Source: Acetomicrobium sp. S15 = DSM 107314 (GTDB taxonomy: Bacteria; Synergistota; Synergistia; Synergistales; Thermosynergistaceae). From it: 64,000 bases of DNA. Below are positions 25,190 to 33,713 of the stretch, piece by piece (positions within the stretch are counted from its first letter, which is position 1; the number at the start of each line of letters is the position of its first letter). Under the pieces are notes generated by a model, which was not told where the DNA came from, did no database searches, and saw only the letters and a program-made list of their open reading frames with translations. The position numbers and the translations under genes are program-made. The DNA is taken from contig NZ_JADEVE010000184.1 of NCBI RefSeq assembly GCF_016125955.1, positions 62,001 to 126,000 of the forward strand, read 5' to 3'.

Positions 25190-27328
25190 TCACGGGCGGG
25201 AGGCGAAGGCTTGCGCGACTTTCGAGTCGGCGGCAGATGCGGAAGCGGTTACCGGCAAAGCCCTCAGACCTGTGGGCGCCTCAAGAGGCGCCTCGCCTTT
25301 ACATATGGCAAGGCACCTTTCCATCAACGCTGTGAGCTTGCGGCTCGCCTCCTCGGCGCGACCATACATAGCTTTAGCGGCGTCGAAATCGCGCCTCGAT
25401 ACCGCTTCGATAGCGGGAAGTGCAGATTTGTGGACGATTTCGTGGATTTTCCCTATCTCCTCCCAAAGCGCAGCGATCTCTTGAGGTGGGATAGAAATGG
25501 CATAAAAAACGCCGAAGTGGCAGCGGGTAGGGTCCGTCTGAACGAAGGAGAAGGCTTCGTCTCCGCTCGTTACGGCTTTCAGCCTCTTGACCCAGCGTTT
25601 GTGGGCCTCCAAAGCTCCTTCGACTTCGGCGATAAAATCTTCTTTCTGGGCGAGTTTGAACCTGGAAAATTTATCCAGCATCGCTCGAGAAAGATTCACC
25701 ACGCGCTTTGTCTCTTCGCTTAAGGAGACCAGCGATCCCTCCATGGTCTTTGCCGTATGTGTTACGCGCTCCATTATCTCTTTGAGGTCAGAGGTGCGAG
25801 ATGCGATCTGTTCCGACGCTGCCGACATCTCCTCCGTAGAGGCTGACAACTCCTCGGCGCTGGAAGCCACACCCTCGGCGCTCGTTCCCACCGAAGCGAT
25901 TCCCTTCAACACGGCGGCAATCTCTTCTATTACGCGATCGCTTCTTTTGGCCACGCTGTCCATCTCCTCGGCCATAGAGGCGATCTCTTTGGCGTTTCCT
26001 TCGACCTCTTCCATCACGGCGTTGAGATTTTCCCCTATCTGAACGGCTGCCCTCCTGCTCTCCTCAGCGAGCTTCCTCACCTCTTCTGCAACCACCGCAA
26101 AGCCCTTGCCGTGCTCACCGGCCCGGGCGGCCTCTATAGCGGCGTTCAATGCCAATAGATTAGTCCTATCGGCGATGGCCGTTATAGCCTTCACCACGTC
26201 TTGGATAAGGGAGGCCTTTTCGGTCACGGCCTCTGTGCTTTGGGCCACCCCATGGCCCTGGTCTCTCATGGTAAGGATGGACTTTCTTACCTCCTCAAGG
26301 GCAGATTGGCCTGAAGCGGCCCTTTCTCCGATTTCTGCGGCAGCGGCGTTCAGCTCCTCCGCCATCCGAGCCAGACCTTCGCTAGCCGCAGCTATTTCGG
26401 CTATCCCCGAATTGGCCTCTTGAACCGAGGCAGCAATTTCATCTATGTCCTTGGACCCTCTGGATAGCTCTTCGTGCATCTCTTTAAATACGGACGAGGA
26501 GCGCCTTACCTGGTCTTCCACGGCGCTCATTTGAACTGCGCTATCCCTGAACGTGCAGAATGTGTCCCAGAAAGAACGCCGCAGAAATTCGATGAAGTGG
26601 TTGAACGCGGCGCTTAAATAGCCCAATTCATCCCTGGATTTGACCGGTAAGCGCTGAGTCAGGTCTAAGGTGTCTTCGGCGAGCGCTTTTACGAATGATA
26701 GGAGGTTTTTTAGCGGACGGACGATGCCCCTGCTTATGAGCAACCCCACCAAAAAGGCAAAGACCGTACCTGCGATAAGTGTTGCCGATCGAACGCGCCT
26801 CCACCATGCTGTTTTGCCTACAGCGTGTTCAGCTAGTACGGCCTGAAGGCGGTTTAACTCGTCTAAGAGCGTTCTCCGATCCTCTGCCAAGGCCTCTGCT
26901 GTCATTTGAGCGTTGCTGCTGCTGGAGATGGCGTCGAGCCTTTCCCGCACCTGGCGCCAAAGGCTCAATATGCTTTTGATTTGGTCTTGCACCTCGGGCG
27001 GGGCAGGATGGATTGTGTCAATGTGCAAGTAGGAGAGGATTTGGGGTGGAAGAACCCCTCCTTCCAAGAGTAGTTTCAGCCCTTGGTCGAAAGCCTTGAT
27101 TTTATCGGATAGATTTCGCCGTATTGCGTCGTTTTGATCATAGCTTAAGTAAGTAGCTGTAGCAAATATACCTTCCGCCAAGAAGGCTTGCCTCAAGGCA
27201 ATGGCCTCTATGGCAGCGTCTTCCTTCTCAAGTCCATTCACGATGTTGTTCAAGCTGTAAACTCCCACGATGAGGATGACGAAAAGTGCGATCAAAATTG
27301 CACTGCGCCTCATAAGGCCCTTTCCCAT
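25190..27328 (-). CDS. Chemoreceptor (MCP) with C-terminal CZB zinc-binding domain
   Basis: 712 residues. TM1 about 8-26, a helical sensor to about 185 with TM2 at about 187-207, HAMP (about 208-260), then a signalling coiled coil with the tip [38 protein letters not shown] near 378-415. The C-terminal 560-670 shows the CZB pattern: [14 protein letters not shown] (Cys about 604) and KIHEIVHK, i.e. the His/Cys/His/His zinc site used in chemoreceptors for zinc or oxidant sensing. The 36-base gap to murB suggests independent transcription. Confidence 0.92.
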   Translation of the reverse strand: MGKGLMRRSAILIALFVILIVGVYSLNNIVNGLEKEDAAIEAIALRQAFLAEGIFATATYLSYDQNDAIRRNLSDKIKAFDQGLKLLLEGGVLPPQILSYLHIDTIHPAPPEVQDQIKSILSLWRQVRERLDAISSSSNAQMTAEALAEDRRTLLDELNRLQAVLAEHAVGKTAWWRRVRSATLIAGTVFAFLVGLLISRGIVRPLKNLLSFVKALAEDTLDLTQRLPVKSRDELGYLSAAFNHFIEFLRRSFWDTFCTFRDSAVQMSAVEDQVRRSSSVFKEMHEELSRGSKDIDEIAASVQEANSGIAEIAAASEGLARMAEELNAAAAEIGERAASGQSALEEVRKSILTMRDQGHGVAQSTEAVTEKASLIQDVVKAITAIADRTNLLALNAAIEAARAGEHGKGFAVVAEEVRKLAEESRRAAVQIGENLNAVMEEVEGNAKEIASMAEEMDSVAKRSDRVIEEIAAVLKGIASVGTSAEGVASSAEELSASTEEMSAASEQIASRTSDLKEIMERVTHTAKTMEGSLVSLSEETKRVVNLSRAMLDKFSRFKLAQKEDFIAEVEGALEAHKRWVKRLKAVTSGDEAFSFVQTDPTRCHFGVFYAISIPPQEIAALWEEIGKIHEIVHKSALPAIEAVSRRDFDAAKAMYGRAEEASRKLTALMERCLAICKGEAPLEAPTGLRALPVTASASAADSKVAQAFASRP

Positions 27329-27374
27329 TTTTTCACCTCCGCAGCGATATGTTGACGATCAGGGTCAAATTCGA

Positions 27375-27599
27375 TCAAGTTTTCCCTCGCTCGATAATCT
27401 CCTGGGCCTTTTCTGTTTGGTTTGGGAACAGATCCTTCGGCACCTTCTCTCTCCCCACAGCCTTAAATACTGCGTAGCGAGCACATTGTGAATTATCACT
27501 CAGGCAGTAGCGCTTTTTCATCATATTGGCCGTCGCCGGCATCTTTTCCATTAAGTCGTTAAAGAATGGGCACTTTTCGACTAATTCACACTTTTGCAT
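27375..27599 (-). CDS. Small Cys-rich protein upstream of the chemoreceptor
   Basis: ATG 27599 follows GGAGGTG by 9 bases. 74 residues with C-x5-CPFFNDLMEKMPATANMMKKRYC-x6-CARY. The four Cys pattern suggests a metal or Fe-S site. I recall similar short domains beside or fused to signalling proteins but do not have a functional name. It is 46 bases upstream of the CZB chemoreceptor on the same strand, so a shared regulatory role, perhaps redox or metal sensing, is a reasonable guess. Confidence 0.65.
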   Translation of the reverse strand: MQKCELVEKCPFFNDLMEKMPATANMMKKRYCLSDNSQCARYAVFKAVGREKVPKDLFPNQTEKAQEIIERGKT

Positions 27600-27770
27600 C
27601 GTCTGTACACCTCCGCTCAAAGATTTGTACCGCCACGCAAAATTGAATCATTTTTGAAAATCTAATTTTATACTAATGCTTCGAGCCTTTCTTCGTCAAT
27701 GCCCTTTGGTCACACTTTCGTCGCAACATTTGGCAGATGAGGGATCGTTGCGGCGCAAAAAGGAGGTATG

Positions 27771-27806
27771 GTTTAACTTAAACTCCTTCCAATTGCGTGA
27801 TATAAT
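27771..27806 (+). promoter_or_regulatory. Extended -10 promoter with palindrome, nitroreductase gene
   Basis: TGA-TATAAT: TG at 27798-27799, hexamer 27801-27806. The weak -35 is covered by GTTTAA-C-TTAAAC (27771-27783), a perfect 6-bp inverted repeat, placed where a repressor would act. Confidence 0.6.
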
Positions 27807-27841
27807 TCCACTTGAGACCATTTTACAGAGGAGGGATCGCA

Positions 27842-28465
27842 GTGGATGTCATCCAGGCGTTGAAAGAGAGGCGCTCCATAAATTTCTTTGATCCCGAGCG
27901 CAGCATACCCGATAATACGTTGAAGGAGCTCTTGGAGATCGCAAATCTCGCCCCGTCTTCGTTCAATCTGCAGCCGTGGAAGGTCATCGCTGTCAAAGAC
28001 AGGGAGCGAAAAAAGGTCCTCAGGCGCTGTGCCTTCGACCAACCAAAGGTGGAAGAGGCCTCGGTTGTGCTCATAATCGTGGCCGATCCGATGGGCGTTG
28101 AGGAAAACCGGGATGCAGTTATAAAGTCCAACATAGAGTTAGGCTATATGAAGCCGGAGGCCACGGAGTCGACTCTGGGAATGATCCAGACCCTTTACGG
28201 CCCTCCCAATAGCCTGCAGAGGAAGATCTTCGCGGTCAAAAACGCGTCGCTTTTCGCCATGAGCGTAATGGCTGCCGCCAGGGGGTTGGGATTGGAAACG
28301 CACCCGATGGACGGCTTTGACGAGGGGGCCATAAAGAAGGAATTCGGCATTCCCAACGATAAGATAGTTCCCATGATCATCGCGGTTGGTTACCTTAAGC
28401 CGGGAGTCAAGCTTCTTCCTCGGGCATATAGGAGAAAGATCGAGGATTTCGTCAGGTTTGAGTAG
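27842..28465 (+). CDS. Nitroreductase-family flavoprotein
   Basis: GTG 27842 is chosen, 7 bases after AGGAGGG. 207 residues with the family opening DVIQALKERRSINFFDPERSIPDNTL (FMN phosphate-binding Arg-Arg-Ser) and a C-terminal MIIAVGYLKPG. NLAPSSFNLQPWKVI is the second FMN contact. Such FMN enzymes reduce nitro compounds, quinones or other acceptors with NAD(P)H. It has its own promoter and a terminator hairpin immediately after. Confidence 0.9.
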   Translation: MDVIQALKERRSINFFDPERSIPDNTLKELLEIANLAPSSFNLQPWKVIAVKDRERKKVLRRCAFDQPKVEEASVVLIIVADPMGVEENRDAVIKSNIELGYMKPEATESTLGMIQTLYGPPNSLQRKIFAVKNASLFAMSVMAAARGLGLETHPMDGFDEGAIKKEFGIPNDKIVPMIIAVGYLKPGVKLLPRAYRRKIEDFVRFE

Positions 28466-28488
28466 AGCTTCCTGTATAAAAGCGCTGC

Positions 28489-28522
28489 CAAAACGGCGCT
28501 GCGACAAAAGGGCGCCGTTTTG
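28489..28522 (+). terminator. Terminator after nitroreductase
   Basis: CAAAACGGCGC (28489-28499) pairs perfectly with GCGCCGTTTTG (28512-28522), 11 bp; T-tract is inside the stem end. Confidence 0.7.
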
Positions 28523-28555
28523 TACAAAAGGTTTTAGGAAACGGAGGGAAAAGTT

Positions 28556-29347
28556 ATGGACCTCGGACTCGAGGGCAAAAGTGTTTTAGTGTTGGCTTCG
28601 AGCTCTGGCCTCGGCAAGGCCATAGCCGCTGAGTTTGCAAAAGAGGGGTCGCGCGTCATGATATCCTCTTCCAACGAAGAAAAATTGCGGATCGCCCAAA
28701 GGGAGATAAGGGAAGCCACCGGCAATGAGCCTCTGTATAGGGTTTGTGACATCACGAAGGCCGATCAAATAAAAGCGCTGGTGCGCGAGACCGCCAACGC
28801 CTTCGGCACGATCCATGTGCTCGTCAACAACGCGGGCGGCCCACCTCCAGGCACATTCGAGAGCTTCGGTGACGATGCGTGGCAGCGCGCTTTCGAGCTC
28901 GACCTCTTGAGCTACGTGAGGAGTATCCGGGAGGTGCTTCCCTATATGAAGAAAGAGCGCTGGGGAAGGATAGTGAACTCCACCTCCTCTTCGGTCAAAG
29001 AGGTCATAGACAATCTCATACTCTCCAATACGTTCCGCATCGGTGTGGCTGGGATGAGCAAGACTTTGGCACGGGAGGTGGCCCCTTATGGCATCCTCGT
29101 AAACGTCATAGGGCCGGGCCGGATACTCACGCCGCGCCTGGAGCAAGTGGACAAGGCGAACGCGCAAAAAATGGGAAAGAGCGTAGAGGATGTCCGAGCA
29201 GTCACGCTTTCGGCCATACCGTTGGGGCGGTTTGGCGACCCAGTGGAATACGCCAAGCTCGCCGTTTTCCTGTGTTCCGAGGCCAACACCTACATAACTG
29301 GACAGACTATCATAGTCGATGGCGGGATGGTGAAGGCCGTCCCATAA
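28556..29347 (+). CDS. Short-chain dehydrogenase/reductase, atypical active site
   Basis: 263 residues with ATG behind GGAGGG. The Rossmann motif is [13 protein letters not shown], the NNAG signature is [12 protein letters not shown], and the C-terminal [12 protein letters not shown] is standard. At the expected Tyr-x-x-x-Lys, the sequence has VAGMSKTLA, so the Lys is kept but the catalytic Tyr is replaced by Ala; the [18 protein letters not shown] stretch before it marks a known subgroup with this change. It may be an oxidoreductase with altered chemistry or a binding protein. It is 20 bases from the next gene, so probably co-transcribed. Confidence 0.85.
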   Translation: MDLGLEGKSVLVLASSSGLGKAIAAEFAKEGSRVMISSSNEEKLRIAQREIREATGNEPLYRVCDITKADQIKALVRETANAFGTIHVLVNNAGGPPPGTFESFGDDAWQRAFELDLLSYVRSIREVLPYMKKERWGRIVNSTSSSVKEVIDNLILSNTFRIGVAGMSKTLAREVAPYGILVNVIGPGRILTPRLEQVDKANAQKMGKSVEDVRAVTLSAIPLGRFGDPVEYAKLAVFLCSEANTYITGQTIIVDGGMVKAVP

Positions 29348-29366
29348 GTCGAGGGAGGAAACATCT

Positions 29367-30539
29367 GTGGAAGCTAAGATCAAGGATGTCCTCAAGGTCG
29401 AGGGCAAGAAAGCTCTTGTGACGCTTTGCGAAAATCCCTTCCGCCCGGCCGGGGGAGGACAGCCTGGAGACACGGGCACCTTGGAGGGCACAAATCTTTT
29501 GGCGGTTGTTAATGATTGCACCGAAGAAGACGCAGGGCCTGTGCTCCACTTGGCTGTGAAGCGGGGGGAAGTGAGGCCTGGTGATGTTGTAACGGTCAAA
29601 GTTGACTACGGACGCCATGCGACACTTTCGCGCATGCACACCGGCGAACACATACTATCCCGGGCTTTAGAAAGGCAGGTCTCAGGTCTCAAGGTGTATA
29701 AGGTTTCCATAGATTCCAAAGAGAGCTCTATATACCTGCGCTACGACGGAGAACTCACATGGGAGATGCTCTTTTCCGCCGAGGATGAGGCGAACTCTAT
29801 CATCGCCTCCGATATCCCCGTAAAAATTTATAGCCTTTCTCCTCAAGAAGCCCAAAGCCTTCCCAATTTAAAGGCCAACTGGGAGAGAATAGAAAGCGAG
29901 AAGATAAGGATCGTCCAGATCGGTGATTACGATCTGATAGCCTGTTCGGGCAGCCACGTATCCTCGACGGCTCAAGTCGGAGGGGTGATCGTGACGGCCT
30001 TCAGGGGTTCACCTCCCGAGTGGGAAGTGAAGTTCTCTCTGGAGAGGGCGCACCTCTTGGATGATTACGGCAGGGTCATGAGGAAACTTTTGCGCAAGGT
30101 CGGATGCAAGCCTGAAGACCTTGAGCCCATTTACGACAGGCTGAGGGAAGAGAAAGAATCGCTCCAAAAGCTCCTCGGCAAGGTGAGGAGCTACATCTCC
30201 TTTCCCTTCTCGGAAGAACAAGTGGACGGATACGAGCTGTTATCCGCCGAGGCGCCAGGCTTGACGGTGGAGGTCGCGACGCCCGCCTTGAAGAAGCTCA
30301 CCGAAGAAAGAAAAAAGGCCGTGGTTGTCTTGCTGATTCAGGTGGGCGAAGAAAGGGAGGCCTACTTCGTTTTAACGGCCGGCAACGACGTCGCTGTGGA
30401 CCTGCGGAAGATCGTAAAGGACAGAAAAGAGCTCGAAGCCAAAGGCGGCGGGAGCGCTTCCTGGGTTTCCGGGGTTACGGCATGTCTTTCCGTGGCGCGC
30501 TGGAGGGAAGCGCTGAGCGAGCTTCTCCGCTCCTCTTAG
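29367..30539 (+). CDS. AlaX-type alanyl-tRNA editing protein with DHHA1 domain
   Basis: GTG start after GAGGGAGG. 390 residues. N-terminal second-additional domain of AlaRS: FRPAGGGQPGDTGTL, zinc ligands H91 and H95 in MHTGEHIL and C193/H197 in CSGSHV. A coiled linker (REEKESLQKLLGKVRSY) leads to a C-terminal DHHA1 domain with GGGSASWVSG. AlaX-L proteins hydrolyse mischarged Ser- or Gly-tRNA(Ala) in the cytosol. All four zinc-binding residues are present. It ends at a strong bidirectional hairpin shared with tctA. Confidence 0.9.
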   Translation: MEAKIKDVLKVEGKKALVTLCENPFRPAGGGQPGDTGTLEGTNLLAVVNDCTEEDAGPVLHLAVKRGEVRPGDVVTVKVDYGRHATLSRMHTGEHILSRALERQVSGLKVYKVSIDSKESSIYLRYDGELTWEMLFSAEDEANSIIASDIPVKIYSLSPQEAQSLPNLKANWERIESEKIRIVQIGDYDLIACSGSHVSSTAQVGGVIVTAFRGSPPEWEVKFSLERAHLLDDYGRVMRKLLRKVGCKPEDLEPIYDRLREEKESLQKLLGKVRSYISFPFSEEQVDGYELLSAEAPGLTVEVATPALKKLTEERKKAVVVLLIQVGEEREAYFVLTAGNDVAVDLRKIVKDRKELEAKGGGSASWVSGVTACLSVARWREALSELLRSS

Positions 30540-30553
30540 CGGCGTCTCCAGGT

Positions 30554-30605
30554 CGTAAAGAGACAGGGAATCGAGCGCCATCTCCCGATTCCCTGTCTCT
30601 TTACG
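30554..30605. terminator. Bidirectional terminator with 20-bp perfect stem
   Basis: CGTAAAGAGACAGGGAATCG (30554-30573) is the exact reverse complement of 30586-30605. It lies between convergent alaX and tctA; the tctA stop codon (30601-30603) is inside the stem. Confidence 0.85.
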
Positions 30606-32097
30606 AGGCAACGCTTCTGCGCCTTCTTCTCGCCGACCAGAGCGGGATCGTCCACGCGCATGCTACGCAGATCACCAGCACGGTGCTTATGGGGCGCGTT
30701 ACGAACTGGTTCAAGGCGCCGCCGGTCTTTATAACGCTCATCATGAAGTTGCGCTCCACCATGGGCCCGAGTATCAGCCCCAAGACTATCGGGGCGACGG
30801 GCACATCGCTCTTCTCGAAGAAATATCCCAAGAGCCCCATGACAAGCATCACGCCCACGTCGAAGAGGCTGTTGTTTATGGCGTAAGAGCCGACGCAGCA
30901 AAAAAGCAGTATAGCAGGCATGAGAATCCCCTTCGGTACTTTGAGCATCTGCATGCCAGACCTGGCGGCCAAATATCCGAGGGGAATCAGTAGCACATTG
31001 GCGATGAGAAAGATCAGATATATGGCGTAGACGAGGTCCCCTTGCCTTTCAAAGATAAGGGGACCAGGACGCAACCCCTTCATCATGAGGATGCCGAGCA
31101 ATATGGCCGTTATGGAATCACCCGGTATGCCGAAAACGAGCGCCGGGATCCATGCTCCGCCCAAAGCTGCGTTGTTGGCCGACGTTGCGGTTAGGACTGC
31201 TTCTTCCGAGCCTTTGCCATATTCTTCCGGATGTTTCGATGAAAGTTTACCGACGCCGTAAGAGATCCAGGCAGCGATGTCGCCCCCTGCACCCGGCAGA
31301 GCTCCTATGACCATGCCCAGCACTGCAGAGCGCAGCAGTATTCCTAAACGGTTTTTCATCGCTGCCCATGCGCTTTTGAGCATTTCAAAAAAGCCGAAGG
31401 AGAGCTTTTGCGCCGTGAAGCTGACCGACTCCTCCGTCGTGCGTATAACCTCACTCACGCCGAATAGTCCGACCATCGCCGGGATGAAGTTCACGCCGCC
31501 CAAAAGTTCGCTGCTTCCGAAGGTAAAGCGCGGTATGCCGAGCGTTATATCTATTCCTATAGTGGAGAAAAAGAGCCCCAACAGGAGCGCTATACAGCTT
31601 TTAACCGTGGAGCCCTTTGATACCGTGACGGTGGTGGAAAGGCCCAAAATAGCGAGCCAGAAGTACTCAAACGAAGTGAAACGCGTGGCAAATTGGGCTA
31701 ACGTAGGAGCGATAAGCATTAGCGAAAGTGCCCCAATGATCCCACCCGTAGCACTACAACAAGCGCAAAGGGCCAACGCCTTCACGGCCATTCCTTTATT
31801 GCACAGTTGGTATGCATCTTCTACATAGGCGCTGCTCGACGGGGTGCCGGGAACGCGCACCAGCGTCGCAGGAATGTCTCCGGCAAATATCGCCATGGCC
31901 GAGAGGACTATCACACCCGCTAAGGCGGGGAGCGGATCCATGAAGAATGTGAAGGGAACGAACAAAGCGGTGGCCATCGTGGCCGTTAGCCCCGGGACGA
32001 GCCCCACAAAGAGGCCATAGACCGCCGTAATGACCATGATGAAAATTAAATAGGGGCTCGATAATAATTGAATTGCTGCCGCGAGGTTTGCCATCAT
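30601..32097 (-). CDS. tctA: Tripartite tricarboxylate transporter, large membrane subunit TctA
   Basis: 498 residues with about 12 hydrophobic segments. The family motif GLVPGLTATMATALFVPFTF near 30 and the paired GALPGAGGDIAAWISYGVGK and VFGIPGDSITAILLGILM are the conserved substrate/ion motifs of TctA. It uses an ion gradient to import carboxylates delivered by the periplasmic TctC protein. It is preceded by tctB with 4 bases between the genes. Confidence 0.95.
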   Translation of the reverse strand: MMANLAAAIQLLSSPYLIFIMVITAVYGLFVGLVPGLTATMATALFVPFTFFMDPLPALAGVIVLSAMAIFAGDIPATLVRVPGTPSSSAYVEDAYQLCNKGMAVKALALCACCSATGGIIGALSLMLIAPTLAQFATRFTSFEYFWLAILGLSTTVTVSKGSTVKSCIALLLGLFFSTIGIDITLGIPRFTFGSSELLGGVNFIPAMVGLFGVSEVIRTTEESVSFTAQKLSFGFFEMLKSAWAAMKNRLGILLRSAVLGMVIGALPGAGGDIAAWISYGVGKLSSKHPEEYGKGSEEAVLTATSANNAALGGAWIPALVFGIPGDSITAILLGILMMKGLRPGPLIFERQGDLVYAIYLIFLIANVLLIPLGYLAARSGMQMLKVPKGILMPAILLFCCVGSYAINNSLFDVGVMLVMGLLGYFFEKSDVPVAPIVLGLILGPMVERNFMMSVIKTGGALNQFVTRPISTVLVICVACAWTIPLWSARRRRRSVAS

Positions 32098-32101
32098 CTT
32101 T

Positions 32102-32551
32102 CTACCACCCCCACGGTCCCACGGGAAGCGGAACCCTGAGCGCCTTTGTGAATAACCCCCACACTACTGCTACCAATATCGTGGCCGTAACGGCGCTGCG
32201 CAAAAGGCTATTCTTGCGCAAGCATAACTCTGCCATCATCATGATCCACGACGTTAGAATGAAGCCCAACTTGGGAGCACAGGCGATCAGAAATATTACC
32301 AGCCCCGTAACTTCCACGAGCCTTAAGCGTTCGCCCGGCCCGCTGAAGAATTTCTCCCCTTTCTCCTTTTGACGCAAAGCGGGCGCTAACACCAATATAC
32401 CGCAGATACATAAAGCGATGCCTATAAGCGTGGGGAAAAGCCCTGGCCCGGCATATGAACCAGGGACATTCCCTAACTGCATGCTCCTATGTACAATGAG
32501 CACCCCTCCGACAGCGCACCCGGTGCCTATAACGGCATCTTTTGCGAGCAA
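32102..32551 (-). CDS. tctB: Tripartite tricarboxylate transporter, small membrane subunit TctB
   Basis: Start set at TTG 32551, with GAGAGGGTGG about 9 bases upstream; in-frame starts also exist at 32560 and 32572. About 149 residues with four hydrophobic segments (DAVIGTGCAVGGVLIV..., PGSYAGPGLFPTLIGIALCICGILVL, VTGLVIFLIACAPKLGFILTSWIMM). This is the poorly conserved small subunit (DUF1468) of TTT transporters. It lies between tctC and tctA, with an attenuator-like hairpin upstream. Confidence 0.88.
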   Translation of the reverse strand: MLAKDAVIGTGCAVGGVLIVHRSMQLGNVPGSYAGPGLFPTLIGIALCICGILVLAPALRQKEKGEKFFSGPGERLRLVEVTGLVIFLIACAPKLGFILTSWIMMMAELCLRKNSLLRSAVTATILVAVVWGLFTKALRVPLPVGPWGW

Positions 32552-32574
32552 TGTGACCACCCTCTCACACAAAT

Positions 32575-32606
32575 AAGAGCAGGGAGAGCTAAGTCTCCCC
32601 GCTCTT
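32575..32606 (-). terminator. Intercistronic hairpin between tctC and tctB
   Basis: AAGAGCAGGGAGA (32575-32587) and TCTCCCCGCTCTT (32594-32606) pair with one mismatch. On the minus strand ATTT follows. It probably dampens read-through so that the binding protein is made in excess of the membrane subunits. Confidence 0.65.
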
Positions 32607-32622
32607 GCAAGTCTCCTTCCTT

Positions 32623-33597
32623 CTACTTGGCTAATCCCAGCTCTTTCATGAGATTGCCCAGCTCTTCATCGTTTTCTGCCAAAAACTTTACTGCCTCGTC
32701 GGTCGGAATCCAGGCCACACCGTATCCAACTTGATCCATAAAGCTTGTGAAACGCTCGCTTTCGACCGCCTTTTTCAATGCCGGTTCCAAAACACTTACG
32801 ACGTCGTCGGAAAGCCCCTTGGGGCCGGCTATGCCGCGCCACGTGCCCAGGCTCCAGTCTATGCCGAGTTCCTTCAGCGTCGGTATGTCGGGGAAGGCTT
32901 TGACGCGCTCATCTGCCATGACTGCGAGCCCCTTGATCTTGCCGGCCGAATAGAGACTCATGCCCTCGGGCAAGCTGCACGGCACCAGATCCACGCCTCC
33001 GCCTATCAGCTCGCGCAGGCCTTCAGCGGCCCCTGTAGAGGGAACCCAAGTGACCGCGTCAGGCGGAAGGCCCATAGAGGCGAGCCACCCGGCCATGGCG
33101 AGGTGCCATATGCCACCGGTGCCCGTGCCGGAGGCGCGCAGTTTTCCTGGGTTTGCCTTTATCTCATTTACGAGGTCTTCCAATTTCCCCCACTTCGAGT
33201 CGGCCGAAACCCATACCGCCGCAGGGTCGATGTTTACAATCCCTATGGGGCGAAAGTCGTTGTAAGTTACCTCCGCCATGCCCATCCAATGCATCATGTT
33301 GAGCTCGGCGGTGATGATAGTGAGCGTATATCCGTCTGGCTGAGCCTTGGCTCCGGCTATATGACCTATGGCTCCGCCTCCGCCGGTGCGGTTTACCACG
33401 TTAAACGGAACGCCCAGATCTTCCTGCAAGATGGCGGCTATTGTCCTTGCTACTTGATCCGTTCCTCCGCCCGCGCCCCAGGGGCAAATGATCTGTACTG
33501 GTCTATCTGGGTAAGCCGCTTGTGCGCCTACCGACGAGGCAAAAAGCGCAAACGCTGCAACAAATACAACACACGCTAAACGCCACTTTCCCTTCAT
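32623..33597 (-). CDS. tctC: Tripartite tricarboxylate transporter, substrate-binding protein TctC
   Basis: ATG behind GGGAGGG. 324 residues; signal peptide about 1-27 (ending VGAQAAYPDRP). The Bug/TctC signatures are present: PDRPVQIICPWGAGGGTDQVARTIA, VVNRTGGGGAIGH, and the carboxylate-binding Asp/Thr loops in the middle. It binds an organic acid in the periplasm for the TctAB membrane unit. The promoter lies at 33641-33670. Confidence 0.95.
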   Translation of the reverse strand: MKGKWRLACVVFVAAFALFASSVGAQAAYPDRPVQIICPWGAGGGTDQVARTIAAILQEDLGVPFNVVNRTGGGGAIGHIAGAKAQPDGYTLTIITAELNMMHWMGMAEVTYNDFRPIGIVNIDPAAVWVSADSKWGKLEDLVNEIKANPGKLRASGTGTGGIWHLAMAGWLASMGLPPDAVTWVPSTGAAEGLRELIGGGVDLVPCSLPEGMSLYSAGKIKGLAVMADERVKAFPDIPTLKELGIDWSLGTWRGIAGPKGLSDDVVSVLEPALKKAVESERFTSFMDQVGYGVAWIPTDEAVKFLAENDEELGNLMKELGLAK

Positions 33598-33640
33598 GCC
33601 TATCCCTCCCAGATGAGATTAAATGCTCTTGAACATCGAT

Positions 33641-33670
33641 ATTTTAGGCTAATCTTGTCGTACTTGTCAA
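33641..33670 (-). promoter_or_regulatory. Promoter of the tctCBA operon
   Basis: On the minus strand TTGACA (33670-33665), 18-base spacer, TAAAAT (33646-33641). The expected start is about 40 bases before the tctC ATG. Confidence 0.75.
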
Positions 33671-33713
33671 CCGAAATTGCACTTTAGTTTCACATAGTGA
33701 ACCATATTTAGAT

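Noticed and set aside
24887-25723. 278-codon plus-strand frame spanning the murB 5' end and chemoreceptor 3' end
   Set aside because: Antisense to two well-supported genes and the product has no domain pattern.
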